From positions 1 through 19,759 of the forward strand of contig CAIVKT010000014.1 in assembly GCA_903906615.1 (NCBI GenBank): a stretch of 19,759 nt of DNA. Direction: 5' to 3'. The notes beneath the pieces are model-generated. The model saw nothing but the letters and a program-made list of their open reading frames with translations, was not told where the DNA came from and ran no database searches. Position numbers and translations under genes: made by a program. Below, piece after piece: positions 14,544 through 19,759 of the stretch. Origin of the DNA: an uncultured Bacteroidota bacterium (lineage in GTDB: Bacteria > Bacteroidota > Bacteroidia > Chitinophagales > Chitinophagaceae). Position 1 is the stretch's first letter. Every line of letters starts with the position of its first letter.

Positions 14544-15782
14544 ATGAAGCAATACTTCTTCGATCTTACACTTGCCCTGCGTGCTATACGCACCAACCGC
14601 CTGCGGTCTGTGCTTACTATAGCCATAATAGCGCTCGGTATTACAGCCCTCACAGGCATACTCACGGCGATAGAGGTGATGAGGGCCAGCGTGTATACCA
14701 ACTTCAGCAGCATGGGGGTCAATACCTTCCAGATCAGCAGCAATGTGATCAAAAAGAAGCACATGGGCGGGCAGAATGAATATGTGGATACCCGCGATAT
14801 ATCTTACGATGAGGCCCGCCAGTTCAAAGAGCGGTTTCATTTCCCTGCCAAGGTTACTATGTCTTTCACCGGCACCAGCGTGGCTACTGTCCATTACCGC
14901 TCCGAAAAAACAAACCCTAATATCCGTGTGCGTGGTGTGGATGAGGCCTACATGCAGGCTACAGATACCAAGCTGGATTATGGTCGCAATTTCTCGGCTA
15001 TGGAGATAGGCTCCGGCAGCTTTGTTTGTATACTGGGCAATGGCACGGCAAAAAAACTATTCAAAAATAATTTGTCTGATGCGCTCAACCAGGTCATATC
15101 TGTTGGCAATACCAAGTGCAGGGTTATAGGTGTGGCCGAGTCTAAGGGTGGCAGTATGATGATGAACCCCGACAATGTGGTCTTCATCCCCGTTAATACG
15201 GCCAGGTCGCTGTTTGGTAGTGACAACAGCTATCTAATCAACATCAATGTGGCTGATGTGCAGCTCAAAGAGATCGCTGCCGAAGAGGCGGAGGGGCTTT
15301 TCAGGGTCATCCGTAAAGTGCCGCTCGGCGACCAGAATAATTTTTCTGTGACACAAAACAGCGAGATCGTTACCAAGGTACTCAGTAGCATCCAGTACAT
15401 TGGCCTTGCGGCCATTGTCATTGGTATTATCACACTGCTGGGCTCAGTGATCGGGCTTATGAACATCATGCTGGTATCTGTTGCCGAGCGCACCCGCGAG
15501 ATAGGCGTGAGCAAAGCATTGGGTGCCCGCTCATCGGTCATTAAGCGGCAGTTCCTTACAGAGTCCATCCTCATCAGCCTTATGGGCGGCGCGGCAGGTG
15601 TTATCTTGGGTATGCTTGTAGGCAATATTGTGGGTATCTTCTTCAAGACAGGCTTCATTGTGCCCTGGCTGTGGATAGGTGTGGGTGTAAGCCTTTGTGC
15701 CTTGGTGGGTATCATATCCGGCATTTACCCGGCCATAAAGGCCTCCCGCCTCGATCCTATTGATGCTTTACGATATGAATAA
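14544..15782 (+). CDS. ABC transporter permease, MacB/FtsX family
   Basis: 412 residues from ATG 14544, placed by the promoter just upstream. A short cytoplasmic N-terminus is followed by one membrane helix (about 20-45), a MacB-type periplasmic domain (about 46-270) and three C-terminal helices (about 285-310, 340-365, 370-400) of an FtsX-like permease. The conserved coupling segment [20 protein letters not shown] lies between the first two of these, and the end [12 protein letters not shown] is typical. Such permeases pair with a MacB/LolD-type ATPase and work by mechanotransmission in lipoprotein or antibiotic/peptide export. No ATPase gene is next to it, so its partner must be encoded elsewhere. 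The substrate cannot be told from the sequence. Confidence 0.9.
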   Translation: MKQYFFDLTLALRAIRTNRLRSVLTIAIIALGITALTGILTAIEVMRASVYTNFSSMGVNTFQISSNVIKKKHMGGQNEYVDTRDISYDEARQFKERFHFPAKVTMSFTGTSVATVHYRSEKTNPNIRVRGVDEAYMQATDTKLDYGRNFSAMEIGSGSFVCILGNGTAKKLFKNNLSDALNQVISVGNTKCRVIGVAESKGGSMMMNPDNVVFIPVNTARSLFGSDNSYLININVADVQLKEIAAEEAEGLFRVIRKVPLGDQNNFSVTQNSEIVTKVLSSIQYIGLAAIVIGIITLLGSVIGLMNIMLVSVAERTREIGVSKALGARSSVIKRQFLTESILISLMGGAAGVILGMLVGNIVGIFFKTGFIVPWLWIGVGVSLCALVGIISGIYPAIKASRLDPIDALRYE

Positions 15783-15828
15783 CCTATGCCGTAATAACAT
15801 ATTGTTTACATTTGCTAAAATTAATTAT

Positions 15829-15836
15829 TAGATTTG
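15829..15836 (+). promoter_or_regulatory. -7 promoter element of the secreted DSL-repeat protein
   Basis: TAGATTTG fits TAnnTTTG exactly and ends 19 bases before the ATG at 15856. A TTG at 15802-15804 is 24 bases upstream, slightly far; TTTG at 15811 is too close. Confidence 0.5.
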
Positions 15837-15855
15837 CCCACGATCATCAGGCGGT

Positions 15856-17433
15856 ATGCACCCTAAACACAGGCTACTTTATATAACGGCAACGCTTCTC
15901 TTCCTGTTTGCGCTGCATCCGTGTGTTGTTTTTGGCCAGTCCAATGGTTCCTTTTACCTGAGCGCAGGGTATAATGAAGGCTGGTATGGCAAGTCTACCA
16001 TACACATTGACCAGCCCGACCTGAATAACAGCTACGATATACAGAAAGCCCCCGGCAACAATAAGACCCATACGGCTATAGGCCCGTTGCACCTCAATTA
16101 CCGCATCGGCTACTATTTCGATCATTACCAGGTAAATGGGTTAGAGTTGAATTTCGACCCCGTGAATTACCAGGTGACGCCCGGCAAAACGGTGCATGTA
16201 AATGGCACGGTCAATAACCTGCTGGGGTGGAACAAGAGCTTCGCATTCACGGCTAAAAACGGCTTTTATTATAAGTTTGAAGGGGCCGATCTGTTATTGC
16301 TTAACTATGTGCGCAGGTTTGAAGTATACCGCCCTACCTCAAAAAAGATAGGGGTAGATGTGCTGGGCAAGATAGGCGGCGGGCCTGCGTTGCCGGTCTT
16401 CAACAACAGCCTTTCCGGCGATGCGGCTGCGGGTAAGCAGTTTCAGTATGGCGGATGGAATGCCGCGGCGGAAGTGGCCTTGCGGGGCACCTTTTACCGT
16501 TACTTATATGTGGAGATAGCCGCAAAGTACGATCATGCGCAGCTCAATGCGCTGCCTGTGTACGAAGGCACAGCGCGCCAAAACCTCAATAACTATGAAG
16601 CCATTGGCAGCATTGGTTTTACGTTTCCTGTAACCCGCCGGAACCCGTTGTTTTATGTAGAGCATGAGATCGTGACCATACTACCTTTATTCCTGCGCAA
16701 AGACAGTACCGACCTTGCCACCAGCGAAGCCGCCAGGAAGAACAGGCATAAAAAAGGCGAAGGCGATGCGGCAGATAGCCTGAATGGAAAAGACATTCCC
16801 GAATTTCAGAGCGTGCTGGATAAGAAGAGGAAGCGGCTGGAGCGCCTGCGGGCCGATAGCCTCGCCAATGCCGTGGGCATGCACAGCGAGGACAGCCTGA
16901 TGAATGCCATACCCACCGACCTGATGGGCAGGGATAGCCTGATACGGGATAGCCTTGTAAAAGACAGCCTGCTGAAAGCCAACCCTGGTGGCGGGCAGAA
17001 GAAACGCAAATGGTGGCAGAAGAAAAAGAAAGAAACACAGGTTGTATCCGATAGTACACAAGCCCCTGCTACAGCTATTCCGCCTGCACCCGCAGACACA
17101 GCACAGAAGGCTGCGCCTGCTGTACCAGACGATACCAAACCCAACGTGGACAGTATGCTCAACAGCAGCATACCCGCCGCGCCTCCATCTGACACACCAC
17201 CACAGGCTACACCAAAGGCTGCAACAACCGACACTACAGCCACCGCGCCCAAGCTGAGCAAAAAAGACAAAAAGAAACTGGAGAAAGAAAAGAAGCGACT
17301 GGAAAAAGAAGCAGAGAAGAAAAAGAAAGAAGAGGATAAGAAGAAAGCAGAAGAACTAAAACAAGCCGCAGAAGAGCCCAAAATACCGGACACACCACCC
17401 GTAACGGATACTACAAAAAAGGATGGTCAATAA
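15856..17433 (+). CDS. Secreted outer-membrane-like protein with Asp-Ser-Leu repeats and a Lys/Glu-rich tail
   Basis: 525 residues. A signal peptide (about 1-28, ending VVFGQ) is followed by a beta-rich domain (about 30-280) with alternating aromatic strands such as LHLNYRIGYYFDHYQVNGLE and ends near FYVEHEIVTILPLFLRK. This looks like an outer-membrane barrel or a periplasmic beta domain. Residues about 300-375 contain spaced Asp-Ser-Leu units (ADSLNG, RADSLAN, EDSLMN, RDSLIRDSLVKDSLLK). A basic stretch (KKRKWWQKKKKE, about 382-393), a Pro/Ala/Thr linker (about 400-465) and a Lys/Glu-rich predicted helix (about 468-510) follow. No family is recognised. The tail could contact peptidoglycan, LPS or DNA, or act as a spacer, all of which is guesswork. 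The last codons overlap the terminator of the convergent ytxJ gene. Confidence 0.75.
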   Translation: MHPKHRLLYITATLLFLFALHPCVVFGQSNGSFYLSAGYNEGWYGKSTIHIDQPDLNNSYDIQKAPGNNKTHTAIGPLHLNYRIGYYFDHYQVNGLELNFDPVNYQVTPGKTVHVNGTVNNLLGWNKSFAFTAKNGFYYKFEGADLLLLNYVRRFEVYRPTSKKIGVDVLGKIGGGPALPVFNNSLSGDAAAGKQFQYGGWNAAAEVALRGTFYRYLYVEIAAKYDHAQLNALPVYEGTARQNLNNYEAIGSIGFTFPVTRRNPLFYVEHEIVTILPLFLRKDSTDLATSEAARKNRHKKGEGDAADSLNGKDIPEFQSVLDKKRKRLERLRADSLANAVGMHSEDSLMNAIPTDLMGRDSLIRDSLVKDSLLKANPGGGQKKRKWWQKKKKETQVVSDSTQAPATAIPPAPADTAQKAAPAVPDDTKPNVDSMLNSSIPAAPPSDTPPQATPKAATTDTTATAPKLSKKDKKKLEKEKKRLEKEAEKKKKEEDKKKAEELKQAAEEPKIPDTPPVTDTTKKDGQ

Positions 17434-17441
17434 GGCCATCC
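17415..17441 (-). terminator. Rho-independent terminator of ytxJ, inside the end of the convergent gene
   Basis: On the minus strand GGATGG (17441-17436) pairs with CCATCC (17426-17421) and is followed by six T (17420-17415). It begins 26 bases after the ytxJ stop and overlaps the last codons and stop of the plus-strand gene. Confidence 0.7.
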
Positions 17442-17466
17442 CAAAATGATCTATACAGCATCGGGA

Positions 17467-17796
17467 TCAACCCACCTGCTGCGCAATATCTTCCATGCTG
17501 ATGCCGTTGTGGCTTTCATCGTAGGTGCATTCACCATTCTTAATGATGAGTATTTGCGGGCTTTCGTGGTGTACATGAAAGTCGGTGGCTATCTTGTTAG
17601 AGAGGCCACGGTATTTGATGAGGTCGAGGTAGTAAAAGGCTGCGCCCTCGGGCGCCTGTTCGCGGTCCAGCCTGCTTTTGGCCATGCTGCTGATGGAGCA
17701 GCGGGTGCTGTGCTTGAAGATAACCACAGGCTGCTGTTTGCTCTGCTCTGTTATTTGCGCTAATTGCTGTTCTTCGGTAAGCGGTATCCAATTCAT
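17467..17796 (-). CDS. ytxJ: Bacillithiol-system redox protein YtxJ
   Basis: 109 residues, the usual length for this thioredoxin-fold family. The single-Cys active-site region FKHSTRCSISSMA (about 27-39) is typical of YtxJ, a monothiol protein thought to remove bacillithiol from S-bacillithiolated proteins. The rest fits the fold: YYLDLIKYRGLSNKIA, then ESPQILIIKNGECTYDESHN. Bacillithiol is used by many Bacteroidota as well as Firmicutes. The gene stands alone on the minus strand, with a TAAATTTG element only 4 bases before its ATG and a terminator right after its end. A bacillithiol synthesis gene is not visible in the window. Confidence 0.9.
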   Translation of the reverse strand: MNWIPLTEEQQLAQITEQSKQQPVVIFKHSTRCSISSMAKSRLDREQAPEGAAFYYLDLIKYRGLSNKIATDFHVHHESPQILIIKNGECTYDESHNGISMEDIAQQVG

Positions 17797-17800
17797 GATG

Positions 17801-17808
17801 CAAATTTA
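17801..17808 (-). promoter_or_regulatory. -7 promoter element of ytxJ, very close to the start codon
   Basis: On the minus strand TAAATTTG fits TAnnTTTG and ends 4 bases before the ATG, so transcription would begin at or near the start codon. No clear TTTG lies 19-21 bases upstream. Confidence 0.4.
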
Positions 17809-17886
17809 CGAAAGAAGGTCCAAATGATTTGTTAGAAAAGGTTATAGCGCCATAGCGGGGATCAATAATACGCATGGGTGAGAATG

Positions 17887-17914
17887 CAAAACCCCGGCCT
17901 TAGTTGGCCGGGGC
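17887..17914 (-). terminator. Rho-independent terminator of asnS
   Basis: On the minus strand CCCCGGCC (17913-17906) pairs with GGCCGGGG (17899-17892) around a 6-base loop and is followed by TTTTG. It starts about 24 bases after the asnS stop. Confidence 0.85.
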
Positions 17915-17937
17915 TTCTATGTTTGTTAGCGTTTTAT

Positions 17938-19368
17938 TTAAAACTCAGCGTTCTTTGGTGTGCGGGGGAATGGTATCACATCGCGTATGTTCGTCATGCC
18001 GGTAACGAACTGTACGAGGCGCTCAAAGCCCAGCCCGAAGCCTGCATGCGGCACAGTGCCATAGCGGCGTGTATCCAGGTACCAATACATTTCATCGGCA
18101 GGTATGTGCATCTCGTTCATGCGCTGTGTAAGCTTGTCCAGCCTTTCTTCGCGCTGCGATCCGCCTACCAGCTCGCCAATGCCCGGCACCAGTATGTCCA
18201 TTGCGGCCACCGTTTTACCGTCATCGTTCTGGCGCATGTAGAAGGCCTTGATGTCCTTAGGATACCCCGTTACGATCACCGGTTTCTTAAAGTGCTTTTC
18301 CACCAGGTAGCGTTCATGCTCGCTCTGCATATCTATGCCCCAGCTCACATCGTACTTGAATTTCTTCTTCTTATAAGCAGGTGATTCCAGCAGTATGTTG
18401 ATGGCATCGGTATAGGTGATGCGCTCAAATTTATTGTTTAGTACCAGCTCCAGCTTTTCTATTAGCGCCATGTCGCTGCGCTCAGCTTGTGGCTTTTGTT
18501 TTTCTTCATCCATCAGCCGCTGTGCAAGGAATTCCAGGTCTTCCCTGTTGTGTTCCAGCGCATAGGCGATCACGTACCTGATGAAGTCTTCGGCCAGGTC
18601 CATGTTGTCGTTAATATCATTGAAAGCTACTTCCGGCTCTATCATCCAGAACTCGGCCAGGTGTCGTGCTGTGTTAGAGTTCTCAGCCCTGAAGGTAGGC
18701 CCGAAGGTGTATACCTCGCCAAATGCCATAGCGCCCAGCTCGGCTTCCAGTTGCCCGCTCACGGTAAGATTGGTGCAGCGGCCAAAGAAATCTTCTTTAT
18801 AGTTCACGCTGCCATCTTCATTACGCGGGGTGTCCTCGGTAGGGAGTGTGCTCACACGGAACATCTCGCCCGCGCCCTCGGCATCAGATGCGGTGATGAT
18901 GGGCGTATGCAGGTACACAAAGCCTCTGTCGTTATAGAATTTATGCACCGCGTAAGCCAGTGTATGGCGCACGCGGAATACAGCCCCGAATGTATTGGTG
19001 CGGAAGCGCAGGTGCGCTATCTCGCGCAGGTATTCCAGGCTCGGGCGGTTCTTTAATTGCAGCGGGAATTGCTCGGGGTCGCACGCACCAAGCATGGTTA
19101 CGTTGTCTGCCTTTATCTCTACCTTCTGGCCCTTGCCTAAGGAAGGTATCACTGTGCCATCCACACTTACAGATGCGCCGGTGGTGATGCTTTTGAGCAG
19201 CGCCTCATCAGCGCCCAACTCTATCACCACCTGTATATTGCCCATGCACGAGCCGTCATTCACGGCAATGAACTGGTTATTACGAAATGAGCGTACCCAT
19301 CCTTTTATGTTTACTTTATGGCCTGTCTGTTCGCTTTGTAGTATGTCCTTGATCTTGGTGCGTTTCAT
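17938..19368 (-). CDS. asnS: Asparaginyl-tRNA synthetase
   Basis: 476 residues, a normal length. An N-terminal OB-fold anticodon-binding domain (about 17-105, with [20 protein letters not shown]) is followed by a class IIb catalytic core. Motif 2 is [22 protein letters not shown], split here as FRAEN (226-230) and [11 protein letters not shown] (236-246). Motif 3 is [18 protein letters not shown] with Arg450. The sequence AEFWMIEPE with an Asn-type core separates it from aspartyl-tRNA synthetase. It charges tRNA-Asn with asparagine in the cytoplasm, so the organism need not rely on transamidation for Asn-tRNA. It starts 21 bases downstream of the TSUP permease gene, so the two may share a transcript. 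Confidence 0.97.
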   Translation of the reverse strand: MKRTKIKDILQSEQTGHKVNIKGWVRSFRNNQFIAVNDGSCMGNIQVVIELGADEALLKSITTGASVSVDGTVIPSLGKGQKVEIKADNVTMLGACDPEQFPLQLKNRPSLEYLREIAHLRFRTNTFGAVFRVRHTLAYAVHKFYNDRGFVYLHTPIITASDAEGAGEMFRVSTLPTEDTPRNEDGSVNYKEDFFGRCTNLTVSGQLEAELGAMAFGEVYTFGPTFRAENSNTARHLAEFWMIEPEVAFNDINDNMDLAEDFIRYVIAYALEHNREDLEFLAQRLMDEEKQKPQAERSDMALIEKLELVLNNKFERITYTDAINILLESPAYKKKKFKYDVSWGIDMQSEHERYLVEKHFKKPVIVTGYPKDIKAFYMRQNDDGKTVAAMDILVPGIGELVGGSQREERLDKLTQRMNEMHIPADEMYWYLDTRRYGTVPHAGFGLGFERLVQFVTGMTNIRDVIPFPRTPKNAEF

Positions 19369-19389
19369 TGCGCGTATTATTTGTTTGCT

Positions 19390-19759
19390 TTATTTATTAG
19401 TGCTGAAAAAGAGGTATTTGATGGCCAGTATCATTAAAAATCCCCCAAAAATCCTTTTTAAAGTGGTGTCATCCAAATTCGTCACCACTTTACTGGCAAA
19501 AAAGCTGCCCACCAGGAAACCGCATATCAGGATACCTGCCACCCTGAGGTCCACATTGCCTGCTTTGTAATACTCCATCACAGCGAGTATGCCTATTGGC
19601 GGCAACAGCATCACCAGCGAGGTGCCTTGTGCCATCTTCTGGCTCATAGCAAATATCATCACCAGCGCCGGAACAATGACGATGCCACCACCAATACCCA
19701 CTACGCCACTTACTATGCCTGCAACAACACCCAACACCAGCAAACCCAATAGTGTAACC
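19390..19759 (-). CDS. TSUP (TauE/SafE) family permease, half-size, cut at its 5' end by the window
   Basis: About 120 residues are visible. The frame is open to the window edge, so the start is outside or at a TTG at 19749. The protein has about four membrane helices and the glycine-rich family signature AGIVSGVVGIGGGIVIVPAL near its N-terminus, then FLVGSFFASKVV and LKRIFGGFLMILAIKYLF. Full TauE/SafE permeases (about 250 residues) contain two such halves. This one stops after a single half, and if little is missing upstream it is one of the half-size versions. The family exports sulfite, sulfoacetate or related anions; the substrate here is unknown. Confidence 0.85.
   Translation of the reverse strand, partial: VTLLGLLVLGVVAGIVSGVVGIGGGIVIVPALVMIFAMSQKMAQGTSLVMLLPPIGILAVMEYYKAGNVDLRVAGILICGFLVGSFFASKVVTNLDDTTLKRIFGGFLMILAIKYLFFSTNK

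Noticed and set aside
16806..17393. Ser/Phe-rich 195-codon frame on the minus strand
   Set aside because: It is the mirror image of the Lys/Glu-rich coding region of the secreted protein; the composition alone explains it.
17446..17763. 105-codon plus-strand frame
   Set aside because: It is antisense to ytxJ, which has a clear family signature and terminator.

Overview
The window looks like a chromosome segment from a Bacteroidota bacterium, probably of the Chitinophagaceae/Sphingobacteriia type. Evidence: repeated Bacteroidota-type promoter elements (TAnnTTTG, some with TTTG or TTG 19-22 bases upstream) before several genes, almost no Shine-Dalgarno sequences, a YtxJ-type bacillithiol protein, a half-size TSUP permease, and a tyrosine recombinase of the Bacteroidota mobile-element kind. 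The genus is inference.

Bases 1 to about 3.6 kb are the end of an integrative mobile element, visibly more AT-rich than the rest. It holds the 3' end of a beta-class DNA methyltransferase, a compound-hairpin terminator with tRNA-like geometry, a tiny Rmf-like protein, a short ORF ending in a copy of an integrase tail, a small PQ-loop/SemiSWEET-like membrane protein, a helix-turn-helix (excisionase-like) gene overlapping a full-length tyrosine recombinase by ATGA, and a small zinc-ribbon protein closed by a strong terminator. The element abuts the 3' end of a tRNA-Asp(GTC) gene on the minus strand, the likely attachment site. A 12-bp tandem repeat and the tRNA terminator lie between.

From about 3.9 kb the sequence is host-like. 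First comes a pirin gene that loses its C-terminal third at about 4.50 kb, where it runs directly into the tail of a hybrid sensor kinase (receiver end, Pro/Ala linker, Hpt domain). This is a deletion/rearrangement junction or a misassembly. A small two-helix membrane protein and an LtaS/sulfatase-family membrane enzyme follow on the plus strand.

Convergent to these is a minus-strand envelope pair: a transglutaminase-domain membrane protein followed by a class A penicillin-binding protein. From 12.8 kb the plus strand carries an unknown lipoprotein, an isolated atpG (F1 gamma subunit), a MacB/FtsX-type ABC permease without an adjacent ATPase, and a secreted beta-rich protein with Asp-Ser-Leu repeats and a Lys/Glu-rich tail. 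The window ends on the minus strand with ytxJ, asnS and a TSUP permease cut by the window edge.

No CRISPR array, rRNA, transposase or complete defence island was found. The points most worth a second look are the pirin/kinase junction, the duplicated integrase tail, and the tRNA-like hairpin in the mobile element.
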